A stretch of 64,000 nt of DNA from a bacterium HR29 (GTDB lineage: Bacteria; Chloroflexota; Dehalococcoidia; Tepidiformales; Tepidiformaceae). The DNA is taken from contig BEIF01000001.1 of NCBI GenBank assembly GCA_002898215.1, positions 601,501 through 665,500 on the forward strand, written 5' to 3'. A program made the position numbers and the translations under genes. Shown piece by piece: positions 43,866-52,353 of the stretch (positions are counted from its first letter, which is position 1; every line of letters starts with the position of its first letter). The notes below the pieces were generated by a model. It worked only from the letters and a program-made list of their open reading frames with translations. It was not told the origin of the DNA and searched no databases.

Positions 43866-44885
43866 TCACAGGCCCTTGCTGGCGACGAAAGCGCAAAGGT
43901 CGGCCAGCCGGCAGGCGTACCCCCACTCGTTGTCGTACCATGCCGCCACCTTCACGAGGTTGCCGCCCACGACGTTCGTGCACAGCCCGTCGACGATGGA
44001 GGAGCGGTCGTCCCCCTTCAGGTCCATCGAGACGACCGGGTCCTCGGTGTAACCCAAGATGCCCTTCATCTTCTCGAGGGCAGCCTCGCGCAGGATGCCG
44101 TTGAGCTCGTCCTTCGTGGTCGGTCGCTGGGTGAGGGCGACGACCTCGACGATGGAGACGGTGGGGGTGGGAACTCGGTAGGCGAGCCCGTCCAGCTTCC
44201 CTTCGACTTCCGGGATGACGAGCTTCAAGGCGCGAGCGGCGCCGGTCGAGGTGGGGACGATGTTGAGGGCGCCCGCGCGCATCTCGCGCAGATCGCCGCC
44301 GGGCGATGCCCGATCGAGGATCTGCTGCGAGTTCGTGTACGAGTGGATGGTGGTCATCTGGCCCTTCTCGATGCCCAGCGTGTCGACGAGGACCTTGACC
44401 ACCGGCGCGAGGCCGTTCGTGGTACAGCTCGCGTTCGAGATGATGTGGTGTCGGGACGGGTCGTACTTCTCCTGGTTGACGCCGAGGACGATCGTCACGT
44501 CCTCGTTCTTCGCCGGGGCGCTGATGATCACCTTCTTGACGGTGTCGCGCCGATGGGCGGCGGCCTTCGTGGCGTCGGTGAAGAGCCCGGTGGACTCGAT
44601 GACGATTTCGACGCCCAGAGTGCCCCAGGGGATGGCGCCGGGGTCGCGCTCGGCGAACACCTTCACCTCGCGGCCGTCGACGATGATCGCGTCCTGGCCC
44701 GGGCGGACGTCGCGTTCCCAGGTGCCGTAGTTCGAGTCGTACTTCAGCAGGTTGGCGTTGATCTCGGGAGGGAAGAGGTCATTGATGGCCACCACCTCGA
44801 GGGATTCGGGGTACCGTTCGGCGATGGCCTTGAAGACCTGACGGCCAATGCGTCCGAAGCCGTTGATGCCGACTTTCGTTGCCAC
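43866..44885 (-). CDS. gap: Glyceraldehyde-3-phosphate dehydrogenase, type I
   Basis: A 339-residue glycolytic/gluconeogenic enzyme. The Rossmann start VGINGFGRIGRQVFKA, catalytic Cys motif SNASCTTNGLAP and C-terminal WYDNEWGYACRL are all present. The GTG start has GGAG eight bases upstream. It is monocistronic by layout: a 96-base gap separates it from the next leftward gene. Confidence 0.96.
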   Translation of the reverse strand: MATKVGINGFGRIGRQVFKAIAERYPESLEVVAINDLFPPEINANLLKYDSNYGTWERDVRPGQDAIIVDGREVKVFAERDPGAIPWGTLGVEIVIESTGLFTDATKAAAHRRDTVKKVIISAPAKNEDVTIVLGVNQEKYDPSRHHIISNASCTTNGLAPVVKVLVDTLGIEKGQMTTIHSYTNSQQILDRASPGGDLREMRAGALNIVPTSTGAARALKLVIPEVEGKLDGLAYRVPTPTVSIVEVVALTQRPTTKDELNGILREAALEKMKGILGYTEDPVVSMDLKGDDRSSIVDGLCTNVVGGNLVKVAAWYDNEWGYACRLADLCAFVASKGL

Positions 44886-44976
44886 GCCACGCTCCTCTGT
44901 CAGCGATTCCTCGGGGCTCAGGGTAACCGCCGACGGCCACCCGAGCTACGCAGCCGCGGTATGGCCTCAACATCGG

Positions 44977-45076
44977 CTATCGAACCATAGCGCATATCCA
45001 TAGCTGTCACCGAATCGATACGAACTTCGGTCTACCTCCCTGGGCCGAGCTATACGAGACTCATATCGAACCATAG
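44977..45076. repeat. Cluster of CATATC(GAAC)CATAG elements between gap and a CxxC gene
   Basis: The 13-mer TATCGAACCATAG occurs at 44978-44990 and again at 45064-45076. A shortened relative, CATATCCATAG, lies at 44993-45003. The first copy extends to CTAT...ATAG symmetry. The cluster occupies the divergent promoter region between gap and the small CxxC gene, and the second copy is 18 bases before the small gene's ATG. This looks like a multi-site operator; no regulator is known. Confidence 0.5.
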
Positions 45077-45094
45077 GCATACAAGGAGAGGTCC

Positions 45095-45214
45095 ATGCGC
45101 CGGCCGGTCATCTGCCCAGAGTGCGCCCTCCGCTTCACCTCGGCGCGGTCCCGCACGTACTGTCCGAGCTGCCACAAGCTCGTCGAGCCTCTGCCCGCGG
45201 GTGACGACAGCTAG
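45095..45214 (+). CDS. CxxC zinc-ribbon microprotein, 39 residues
   Basis: A short rightward gene with a clear AGGAG ribosome site. The protein begins MRRPVICPEC and holds two CxxC pairs, CPEC and CPSC, about 18 residues apart, as in a minimal zinc ribbon; the tail is acidic. It is divergent from gap behind a repeat-rich promoter region. Its TAG shares bases with the stop codon of the opposing gene. I do not know a named family. The ribosome site and paired cysteines are the evidence that it is real. Confidence 0.62.
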   Translation: MRRPVICPECALRFTSARSRTYCPSCHKLVEPLPAGDDS

Positions 45215-45873
45215 GCCCCGGCCGGGCCGGCCGAAAGGATTGCGGTCACCCGCCCTGCGAGGCCAGGAGGAAGCTTCGCTGCGCGGGCACCGGGTTCCAG
45301 TTCGAGAGCGAGGGTAGGGAACCCGGCTGCCTGGGCCCGTCGGGCGGCGTCGCTGTCGGCGGTCACGAAGAGGGAATCGGCGGTAGCGACGCCGAGGTAG
45401 TCGAGGCACTGGCGGACTCTGGCCGCGGCATCCCAGCCGGCGCCCTCGTTGGTGGGCGACAGCACCGCGAAGAAGCGGTCGAGCCCCGTCGTTTCGAGCT
45501 GGCGCAGCGCGAGGCGATGAGGCTGGCGGCTGACCGCCCCGAGCTCGACCCTCGCTTCGCGAAGGGCATCGAGCGCCATTCCCAGTCCCTCCGGGACGGC
45601 GATCCGCTTGAGGGCGCTCGTGGAGAAGAGCCGCGCGCAGAGGGCCTCGGCCCGCCGGGCGAAGTCGTGCTCGGGCACGAGCACGGCCAGCGCGTGCGCC
45701 CACGGCCTCCACGAGTACTCCTCGGCGAGGGCACTGGCGTCGAACCGGCGCCCGGTGACGGCTGCAACGGCCTGTTCGACGGCGAAGGCCCAGGCAGGGC
45801 GGAGGTCGATGAGCAGCCCCTCCAGGTCGAAGACCGCGGCGACGCGACGGGCGTACGGTGGTCTAGCGAGCAA
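45211..45873 (-). CDS. HAD-like protein with altered catalytic motifs
   Basis: A HAD-fold protein of about 220 residues with a helical cap, related to phosphoglycolate phosphatase-type enzymes. Motif I reads FDLEGLLID where FDLDGTLxD is normal, so the second Asp is Glu and the Thr is Leu. Motif IV reads TADSDAARRAQAAG instead of GDSxxD. It may have lost phosphatase activity. The start is uncertain: a TTG at 45873 overlaps the upstream gene by 11 bases, and the next canonical start would overlap by about 140 bases. Confidence 0.72.
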   Translation of the reverse strand: MLARPPYARRVAAVFDLEGLLIDLRPAWAFAVEQAVAAVTGRRFDASALAEEYSWRPWAHALAVLVPEHDFARRAEALCARLFSTSALKRIAVPEGLGMALDALREARVELGAVSRQPHRLALRQLETTGLDRFFAVLSPTNEGAGWDAAARVRQCLDYLGVATADSLFVTADSDAARRAQAAGFPTLALELEPGARAAKLPPGLAGRVTAILSAGPAGA

Positions 45874-46453
45874 GGGCGAAGAGTCGCAGGGCCTCCTCGT
45901 ACTCTTCGGGAGTGTTGATGTCGAGGAGGCAGAGGTCGCTGGTGGGATGCTCGCGCACTTCGGAGGCGTGGCGGAGGAGGATGCCGCGGAGCCCCTCCGT
46001 TTCATCCTCTGCGCTGAGCAGCTCGGGACGGAGCCATCCAGAGACGACGACGGGGTGTCCGCGGTGGCCGCCGGAGACGGGCACCGTGGCCGCAGCGGTC
46101 GTCTCGTGGACGTCCAGCAGCTCCCGGATGAGGCTCGCTGGCCGCGGCTGATCCACGTTCAGAACGACGATCGCCTCCGCGTCGCGGTTCGACGCTTTCG
46201 CCCCGAGGCGCAGGGAGCCCGCTCGCCCGAACTGGTAACGCGGGTTGAACATCACCCGAACGGGCATGTCGCGGATGGCCCGGTGGATCTCGTCGGCCCG
46301 GTAGCCGAGGACCACGATGACCTCGTCCGCCCCGGCTCCCTTGAGCTGCTCGATCTGGTAACGGATGAGTGGGACTCCCCCCCAGTCGAGCAGGGCCTTC
46401 GGACGGCCCATGCGGGTGGAGAGCCCAGCGGCGAGGAGGATGCTCGAGATCAT
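45863..46453 (-). CDS. MobA/MocA-like nucleotidyltransferase
   Basis: A 196-residue NTP transferase fold protein. It shows LLAAGLSTRMGRPKALL at the N-terminus, the GDP/CTP-binding signature, and VLNVDQPRPA as the metal-binding Asp motif. It is closest to the molybdenum cofactor cytidylyltransferase group. No other Mo-cofactor genes are in the window. A -10-like TAGACT 12 bases before the ATG suggests a very short leader. Confidence 0.85.
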   Translation of the reverse strand: MISSILLAAGLSTRMGRPKALLDWGGVPLIRYQIEQLKGAGADEVIVVLGYRADEIHRAIRDMPVRVMFNPRYQFGRAGSLRLGAKASNRDAEAIVVLNVDQPRPASLIRELLDVHETTAAATVPVSGGHRGHPVVVSGWLRPELLSAEDETEGLRGILLRHASEVREHPTSDLCLLDINTPEEYEEALRLFALAR

Positions 46454-46497
46454 CGGCTCACGTTCAGTCTAGGCGGGTTCCGGCCCTCGGGCGAGCG

Positions 46498-47409
46498 TCA
46501 ACGGGACGCCACGCGCCGCTGGGCGCCGAAGTGCGAGAGGACGAGGTCGAGAAACTCGCGCACCGGGGGCGAGAAGCGGCGATTCCGCAGGAAGTGGACG
46601 CCGACTTCGCGCTGGGGCGGCTGCTCCATATCGGTGATGGGCACGCTTACCAGGCGCCCCTCCTCGAGCTCGTGCTGGACGGCCACGGCAGGCAAGAGGG
46701 TGATCCCGAGGCCCGCCTCGACCATCCGCTTCATCGCCTCGAAGGAGTCGAGCTCAATGGTGGACTCCGGCGAGACGCCGGCGCGGAGGAAGACCGAGAG
46801 CACGAGTGTGTAGTAGCTGGAGCTCTTCTCGAAGAACAGGAACGGCTCTTGGCCGGCCTCGGCCAGTGTGACCCCGGAACGCTTGGCGAAGGGGTGCTCC
46901 GGCGAGACCACGAGCACGAGGTCGTCGTTGTACAGGTGCACCGACTCGAGGTCGGGGTGGGCCGAGAGCCGGCAGATGGCGAGATGGATGACCCCCGTGA
47001 GGAGCTGCTCGATGACGTGCTCGGACTGGCCCGTCACGAGGTGAACGTGGACTCGCGGCCGCCGCTCGCGAAACCGCTTCAGCAGCAACGGCAGGACGTA
47101 CGTGCCGATGCTAGACGACGCCCCGAGCCGGATGTTGCCGACATCGCCGTGCCGCACCGCATCGATGGCATCGGCTCCCTCCTGGACGGCCGTCAGCGCC
47201 CGTTGGGCGTGCGGGAGGAACGCGAGGCCAGCGTCCGTGAGCGTGACGGTGCGGCCGGTTCGTTCGAACAGTCGCTCACCCAGTTCGCGCTCCAGCGACT
47301 GGATGCGCGCTGTAACCGAGGGCTGGGTGAGGAAGAGCGCCTCGGCCGCGCGGCTGAACGACTTGTGGTGCGCAACCTGCAGGAATGCTTCCAACTGCGC
47401 CAGTTCCAC
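46498..47409 (-). CDS. LysR-family transcriptional regulator
   Basis: A 303-residue LysR regulator. The N-terminal winged helix is clear (QLEAFLQVAHHKSFSRAAEALFLTQPSVTARIQSLERELG), followed by a two-lobed effector domain. The GTG at 47409 has CGGAGG upstream; longer reading upstream is low-complexity and rejected. It may regulate the adjacent ferredoxin/DUF512 genes or the MobA-like gene downstream. The effector is unknown. Confidence 0.9.
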   Translation of the reverse strand: MELAQLEAFLQVAHHKSFSRAAEALFLTQPSVTARIQSLERELGERLFERTGRTVTLTDAGLAFLPHAQRALTAVQEGADAIDAVRHGDVGNIRLGASSSIGTYVLPLLLKRFRERRPRVHVHLVTGQSEHVIEQLLTGVIHLAICRLSAHPDLESVHLYNDDLVLVVSPEHPFAKRSGVTLAEAGQEPFLFFEKSSSYYTLVLSVFLRAGVSPESTIELDSFEAMKRMVEAGLGITLLPAVAVQHELEEGRLVSVPITDMEQPPQREVGVHFLRNRRFSPPVREFLDLVLSHFGAQRRVASR

Positions 47410-47494
47410 GGATGTTCCTCCGTTCGATGGCTCCACGGGATGCAGGGGCAACCGTTTGGACGAGCCGAAACGCCCGCTGCCGATCATGCAGCGT

Positions 47495-47534
47495 ACGGCG
47501 GCGGTTCGATAAGGAAAATCGATGACGCCGCCGT
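47495..47534 (-). terminator. Stem-loop downstream of the ferredoxin gene
   Basis: ACGGCGGCG (47495-47503) and CGCCGCCGT (47526-47534) form a perfect nine-base-pair stem. An inner CGAT/ATCG pairing lies in the 22-base loop. It is 15 bases past the ferredoxin stop and also upstream of lysR; either a terminator or a regulatory site. Confidence 0.45.
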
Positions 47535-47549
47535 GTGCGCTGCCCCCGC

Positions 47550-47867
47550 TCAGATCGTATCCGGACGGACGCCCAGCTTCCGCACGATCACGTCGCCGTA
47601 GACGGCCGCTTGGCAGGCGAGCCGGAGGCGCGGGTCGTCCAGCGCGCGGGGACCCCGTTGGCGGAGCAGGTTGTATCGTTCGGTGCGGCCCATGCGGCTG
47701 AGGCGCCCGAGCCCCGAGATGACCTCCATGGCGCAGTTCGAACACTGTCCCAGGAAGTCGCAGCCAACCGGCCAGTAGTACCCCTGGGCGAACGCCGCCT
47801 CGGCGACGGTCTGCCCCACCCGGGCTTCGAATTCGATACCGGATGGCTCGACGCGGACCCGCGGCAT
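47550..47867 (-). CDS. [2Fe-2S] ferredoxin
   Basis: A 105-residue plant-type ferredoxin fold. Cys36, Cys42, Cys45 and Cys85 (GCDFLGQCSNC ... LACQ) are the cluster ligands. It starts nine bases after the DUF512 stop, so it is probably co-transcribed with that gene and ispH and could supply electrons to one of them. IspH needs a reductant, which makes this link plausible but unproven. Confidence 0.87.
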   Translation of the reverse strand: MPRVRVEPSGIEFEARVGQTVAEAAFAQGYYWPVGCDFLGQCSNCAMEVISGLGRLSRMGRTERYNLLRQRGPRALDDPRLRLACQAAVYGDVIVRKLGVRPDTI

Positions 47868-47876
47868 GCTTCGAGT

Positions 47877-49292
47877 CTAGCGAACCGCCGCAGGGTCGAG
47901 CGGGACCGCCTCGTCGGGGAGGGCCCAATGGATCCCGTTCGGAGCGTGATTCCGGAGCGGAGGTTCCGGTCCCTGGGTGAGGGCGTGGAGCACGTCGGTC
48001 CAGGAATGGACGAAGGCCACCGGTCGCTCCAGCCGGGCGGCGAATTCGTCGGTGGCCAGGGAGTCGAGGAAGTACCGGCCGTAGTAGTCGAGGCTCGTCC
48101 GGGGAACGATGACCAACGGCTCGTCCCGACCGGCGAGGGCCGAGAGGTAGTCCCGCCCGTGGATGAGTCCCGCGGCGTTGACCCGCTCGCCAAAGGCGCG
48201 GTTCGGCACAGCCACCACGTGGAGTTCCGTCCCGGTGAGGCCAGCGAATTCGGCGGCGATGGTCGAAATCGTGGGGGCAACCAGGGTGCCCGTGGCGATG
48301 ACCGCGCGGGCGAATCGGGGGCGGACGTGGCGCCGTCGGAGGTGGGCGCGCAGGCGATGCCAGTCGTCGAGAAGGACGCGGACCATCCCGATGCCGTTCT
48401 CGTACTGCGGGAAGCCGTCGTAAGCTGCTGCGCCGGGAACCTCTTCGCCGGCAGCGAGGTAGTACTCGTCGGCGAGCTGCACCACCGTGCGGCCGAACCG
48501 GCGGCGCGCCTCGCGCTGGAAGGGCCGCACCAGCTCCACGATAGACCGTGCGTACTCCCCCGTCGGCGGCTCGAGCGGCAAGCCGTCCCGCTTCGCCGCG
48601 CGCTCTTCCAGCAAGGGGCTGGCCCCGACCGGCACGACGGCGACGGTGAGCACGGTCGGGTGGAGTTCGAGGAGCTCTCGGATCGAGCGGCGAAGGTGGT
48701 CGCCGTCATTGACGCCAGGACACACCACGATTTGGGTGTGGCACTGGATGCCGAGCGCCCCCAGCCGCCGGAGCTGTTCAAGGATGTCGGGTGCGTCCGA
48801 ATTCTTCAGCATTCGGCGCCGCAGGGCCGGGTCGGTGGTGTGCACGGAGACGTGCAAGGGGCTCAGCCGCTGCTCGGCGAGCCGTTCCCAGTCCGCTTCG
48901 GTGAGGTTGGTAAGGGTGACGAAGTTCCCGTGAAGGAAGGAGAGGCGGTAGTCGTCATCCTTCAGGTAGAGGGTGCGCCGCAGCCCTTTCGGCAAACCCT
49001 TGAGGAAGCAGAAGAAGCAGTTGTTGGTGCACAGCCGAATCCCGTCCCAGGTGGCGATGTCCCACTCCAGGCCGAGGTCCTCGTCGGGGTGCTTCTCGAA
49101 GAGGAGTTCCTCGACGTGGCCGTCGGGCTTCTCGATAAGCACGGGCACGAGGGAGTCGGCCTGCCAGAACAGGACGTCGATGACGTCTCGGGGCTCTCGG
49201 CCAGCGATGCGCAGGAGCCGATCGCCGGGCCGAATGCCGGCGAGCTCGGCCAGCGAACCTGGCCGCACGCGGGCGATCGGCGGAGAGCTCAT
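47877..49292 (-). CDS. DUF512 protein with PDZ domain and CxxxCxFC cluster motif
   Basis: A 471-residue member of the DUF512 family (TIGR03279), sometimes called putative radical SAM. An N-terminal PDZ-like part (PGSLAELAGIRPGDRLLRIAG) is followed by CTNNCFFCFLKGLPKGLRRTLYLKDDDYRLSFLHGNFVTLTN, the family hallmark. The C-terminal half holds the DUF512 region. Function is unknown. The ATG overlaps the ispH stop (ATGA). Confidence 0.9.
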   Translation of the reverse strand: MSSPPIARVRPGSLAELAGIRPGDRLLRIAGREPRDVIDVLFWQADSLVPVLIEKPDGHVEELLFEKHPDEDLGLEWDIATWDGIRLCTNNCFFCFLKGLPKGLRRTLYLKDDDYRLSFLHGNFVTLTNLTEADWERLAEQRLSPLHVSVHTTDPALRRRMLKNSDAPDILEQLRRLGALGIQCHTQIVVCPGVNDGDHLRRSIRELLELHPTVLTVAVVPVGASPLLEERAAKRDGLPLEPPTGEYARSIVELVRPFQREARRRFGRTVVQLADEYYLAAGEEVPGAAAYDGFPQYENGIGMVRVLLDDWHRLRAHLRRRHVRPRFARAVIATGTLVAPTISTIAAEFAGLTGTELHVVAVPNRAFGERVNAAGLIHGRDYLSALAGRDEPLVIVPRTSLDYYGRYFLDSLATDEFAARLERPVAFVHSWTDVLHALTQGPEPPLRNHAPNGIHWALPDEAVPLDPAAVR

Positions 49293-50218
49293 GCGTGCAG
49301 CAGTTCGCGGATGCGCGCTTCGACGGCGTCCACCGACTCGTCCGGCGTCGAAGCGCCTGCGGTGATGCCGATGCGCTCGACGTGCTCAAACCAGGACGGC
49401 TGGAGGTCGTCGGGCCCCTCGACGTGGTAGGCGGGCGTGCCCTGCTCCTCGCACACCTCGCGGAGATGCCGGGTGTTCGCGCTCTTCCGGCCCCCCACCA
49501 CGATCATGACGTCGACCTGGCGGGCGAGGCGAGCAGCGGCTTCCTGCTGGCCCGTGGTGGCGTGGCAGAGCGTGTTCACCACGTGAAGCTCGAAGTTCCG
49601 CTCGCGCTGGAGGAGCATAAGGTTGGCGACGAAGCGGGCGAAATCCTCCATCTTGTGCGTCGTCTGGGCCATCACGCCCACCTTGGAGGGGAAGCCGCCC
49701 GGGAATTCGGCGATGAGCGTCCTCAGTCGGTCGAGGGCCGGCGATTCCACGACCGTCGCTCGGCTCACCCCCGCGGCGTCGACCGCCCAACCGACGATGC
49801 CACGCACCTCCTTGTGGCCGGGGTCGCCGAAGATGAGGACGTGGTATCCCTCGCGCACGAACTTCTGTGCGTACCGCTGTGCGCGGGTCACGATCGGACA
49901 GGTGGTGTCGACGATGGGGAGGCCCCGGGCGCGGAGGTCTTCGAGGACTCGGAGACCGACGCCGTGGGCGGTGATCGCCACCGGGTGCCCGGCGGCGATA
50001 CGCGACGCTTCGCTGCCGACGTTCCCGTCCAGCACGTCGGGGCCAGGAAGCGGTCGAACGCCTCCCTCTTCGAGCCGGCGAACCACGTGGGGGTTGTGCA
50101 CGACTTCGCCGAGGGAGTAGACGGGTGCGTCGGGCCGGGCTGTCTGCTGCATGATCTCCACCGCGCGCCGAACACCCATGCAGAAGCCCATGTCAGTCGC
50201 GCGGAGGATCTGAACCAT
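49289..50218 (-). CDS. ispH: 4-hydroxy-3-methylbut-2-enyl diphosphate reductase IspH
   Basis: A 309-residue last enzyme of the MEP isoprenoid pathway, reducing HMBPP to IPP and DMAPP with a [4Fe-4S] cluster. The three cluster cysteines appear in GFCMGV, DTTCPIV and NTLCHATTGQQ. The region ITAGASTPDE near the C-terminus is typical. It overlaps plsC upstream by 26 bases and DUF512 downstream by four. Confidence 0.96.
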   Translation of the reverse strand: MVQILRATDMGFCMGVRRAVEIMQQTARPDAPVYSLGEVVHNPHVVRRLEEGGVRPLPGPDVLDGNVGSEASRIAAGHPVAITAHGVGLRVLEDLRARGLPIVDTTCPIVTRAQRYAQKFVREGYHVLIFGDPGHKEVRGIVGWAVDAAGVSRATVVESPALDRLRTLIAEFPGGFPSKVGVMAQTTHKMEDFARFVANLMLLQRERNFELHVVNTLCHATTGQQEAAARLARQVDVMIVVGGRKSANTRHLREVCEEQGTPAYHVEGPDDLQPSWFEHVERIGITAGASTPDESVDAVEARIRELLHA

Positions 50219-50900
50219 CGTGGGGTGCCTCGGAACCAGTATAGGGACCGAGGTACTTGGCCGGTAACAGCGCTGTAATGGCTCCGAAAATCCTCTGTGT
50301 CGCCTCGCTTACATCGCCTTCGGTGGGGCGCTTCACCTGCTCCAGCCGGAAGGGCTGGCCGATGGTCACGGCGATGCGCGGGCGCCGGAACACCGCCAGG
50401 GGGTTTCGGAGCTGTTCGGTCCCTTCGATGGCGCAAGGCAGGACGGGTGCGCCCGTTCGCAAAGCGATGAGGGCCGTGCCCGGACGGGGTTTGCCGACAT
50501 AGCCCGTGCGGCTGCGGTGTCCTTCCGGAAACATCCCGAGTGCTCCGCCGTGGCGAAGGATCCGTTCCGCTGCCAGGAGGGCGCGGGCGTCGGCTTCGAA
50601 GCGGCGGACAGGAAACGCCCCGTAGAGGCGCATCACGACCCCGATGGGGAAGCGGAAGAGCTCGGCCTTGGCCATGTAGCGGATGCGCCGGTACAACACC
50701 GCCGCGGCGAGGATGGGCGGGTCGGCGTTCGACAGGTGGTTCGACACCACGATGAGCGGGCCCTCCCTCGGCACGTGCTCCCGGCCGCGGACTTCCCATC
50801 GCGCCAGGAGCAGGAGCAGGAAACGGAGAAGGTGCGTCGCGCTCCAGTAGAAGGGAGGGACGAACGGCTCCCAGCCGAAGCGCCTCAGCCAGCGGCGCAT
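50193..50900 (-). CDS. plsC: 1-acyl-sn-glycerol-3-phosphate acyltransferase (PlsC family)
   Basis: A 235-residue membrane-associated acyltransferase of phospholipid synthesis. The catalytic motif NHLSNAD (NHx4D) and the substrate motif FPEGHRSRTG are clear. A hydrophobic segment lies near residues 18-35. The ATG overlaps the cmk tail by 16 bases. Acyl donor and exact acceptor are not determined. Confidence 0.9.
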   Translation of the reverse strand: MRRWLRRFGWEPFVPPFYWSATHLLRFLLLLLARWEVRGREHVPREGPLIVVSNHLSNADPPILAAAVLYRRIRYMAKAELFRFPIGVVMRLYGAFPVRRFEADARALLAAERILRHGGALGMFPEGHRSRTGYVGKPRPGTALIALRTGAPVLPCAIEGTEQLRNPLAVFRRPRIAVTIGQPFRLEQVKRPTEGDVSEATQRIFGAITALLPAKYLGPYTGSEAPHDGSDPPRD

Positions 50901-51559
50901 CCGAGCGCCTCCAGCGCCAAGGCGAGCACAGCGTCGAACGGCCGCTCGGTGGTGTCGATGACGATCGCATCCGGGGCCGGCTGGAGGGGTGCCACTTCTC
51001 GCGACGAATCGATGGAGTCGCGGCGAAGGATGTCGCGGGCCGCCCCCGCGCTGTCCTGGACCACGCCCCACGAGTTCGCCTGCAGGCTCCGCCGGGCAGC
51101 GCGGGCCTCGGTACTGGCATGGAGGAAGATCTTCGCCGGGGCGTCGGGCAGCACGACGGTGCCGATGTCCCTCCCGGCAAGGATTGCGCGCCCCGCTGCC
51201 GCGAACTCCCGCTGCAGCGGAAGCAGCGCCGCCCGCACCGACGGGAGCGCGCTGTAGAGGCTGACCTGTTCCTCCACCTGAGGTTCACGCAGCCGGTCGC
51301 TCACATCGACGCCGTTCACCAGCACGCGCGAGGGGTTACCCCGCCGGATCTCGATGCGGATGTGCCGAACGAATTCCGCGCAGGCGGCGTCATCCGGAGG
51401 GACACCCTGCTCGATCGCCGCAAGCGTCACTGCGCGGTAGAGCATCCCCGTGTCGAGGAAGTCGTACCCGAATCGGGAGGCCAGCTCGCTCCCGAGCGTG
51501 CTCTTCCCCGACGCGGCCGGCCCGTCGATAGCGATGACCCGGGGACAGGGCGTGCTCAT
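50885..51559 (-). CDS. cmk: Cytidylate kinase
   Basis: A 224-residue CMP/dCMP kinase. It shows P-loop IDGPAASGKSTL, DTGMLYRAVTLAA and the block GRDIGTVVLPDAPAKIFLHAS, all typical of Cmk. The ATG overlaps the stop of the pseudouridine synthase gene (ATGA), and the gene runs into plsC, a common gene order. Confidence 0.96.
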   Translation of the reverse strand: MSTPCPRVIAIDGPAASGKSTLGSELASRFGYDFLDTGMLYRAVTLAAIEQGVPPDDAACAEFVRHIRIEIRRGNPSRVLVNGVDVSDRLREPQVEEQVSLYSALPSVRAALLPLQREFAAAGRAILAGRDIGTVVLPDAPAKIFLHASTEARAARRSLQANSWGVVQDSAGAARDILRRDSIDSSREVAPLQPAPDAIVIDTTERPFDAVLALALEALGCAAG

Positions 51560-52353
51560 CTCCCCCGCGATGGTAGGGGCTGAGGCCCGGTGGGCAAGGG
51601 GCCTCCCAAGGGGGAGGGGTACACCGCCGAGGCGTACAGCTTCGCCACCTCGACGTCGGTCAGCTCCCGCCAAGCGCCAGGTGGAAGGGAGCCGAGGTGC
51701 ACGGGGCCGATGCGGATGCGCTGGAGTCGGAGGACGTTCCGCCCGAGCGAACGGAGCATACGCCGAATCTCGCGCTTCTTCCCCTCGCGGAGGGTGACGA
51801 GCAGCCACGCTGACCCCGGCCAGTTCTGGCGGTCGGGGGGCCGTACGGGCGCCACCGCGGCGGCGCGAAGCAGTTCACCCCCTTCCTCAATACCCCGCAC
51901 CATCCGCTGCATCGCCGCTTTCGAAAGCGGCGCATCCACGGCCACGAGGTACTCCTTTTCGACCGCGTGCCGCGGGTGGGTGAGCAGGTTCGTGAGGTGG
52001 CCGTCGTTGGTAAGGATGAGGAGCCCTTCGCTCTCCAGGTCGAGTCGCCCCACCGGGTGGAGGCCGCGTAGTTCCGGCGGCAGGAGGTCGAGGACGGTCG
52101 TTCGCCCACGGTCGTCGGCGACGGTCGTGACGACTCCTGCGGGCTTGTTGAGGATGATGTACCGGTAGCGGCGCCGGTCGATGGGGACGCCGTCTACGGT
52201 GATCTCGTCCTTCTCCGGGTCGGCCCGGGAGCCCAGCTTGGTTTGGACGACGCCGTTGACCGCCACCCGACCTTCGAGGATGAGCTGCTCGGCCACCCTC
52301 CGGGAAGCGACACCCGCGTGCGAAAGGATCTTCTGCAGCCGTTCAACCGGCAC
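51556..52353 (-). CDS. rluB: Pseudouridine synthase, RsuA/RluB family
   Basis: A 265-residue rRNA pseudouridine synthase. The N-terminal S4 domain (ERLQKILSHAGVASRRVAEQLI) precedes the catalytic domain with GRLDLESEGLLILTNDG (catalytic Asp) and the C-terminal block EGKKREIRRMLRSLGRNVLRLQRIRIG. The GTG start has GAAGG about nine bases upstream and overlaps the preceding gene by 11 bases. RluB-type rather than RsuA-type is a likely but not certain call. Confidence 0.9.
   Translation of the reverse strand: MPVERLQKILSHAGVASRRVAEQLILEGRVAVNGVVQTKLGSRADPEKDEITVDGVPIDRRRYRYIILNKPAGVVTTVADDRGRTTVLDLLPPELRGLHPVGRLDLESEGLLILTNDGHLTNLLTHPRHAVEKEYLVAVDAPLSKAAMQRMVRGIEEGGELLRAAAVAPVRPPDRQNWPGSAWLLVTLREGKKREIRRMLRSLGRNVLRLQRIRIGPVHLGSLPPGAWRELTDVEVAKLYASAVYPSPLGGPLPTGPQPLPSRGR

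Noticed and set aside
44915-44930. A TAACCG half-site upstream of gap
   Set aside because: The matching CGGTTA half is absent and no promoter surrounds it, so it is not counted as a copy of the TetR operator.
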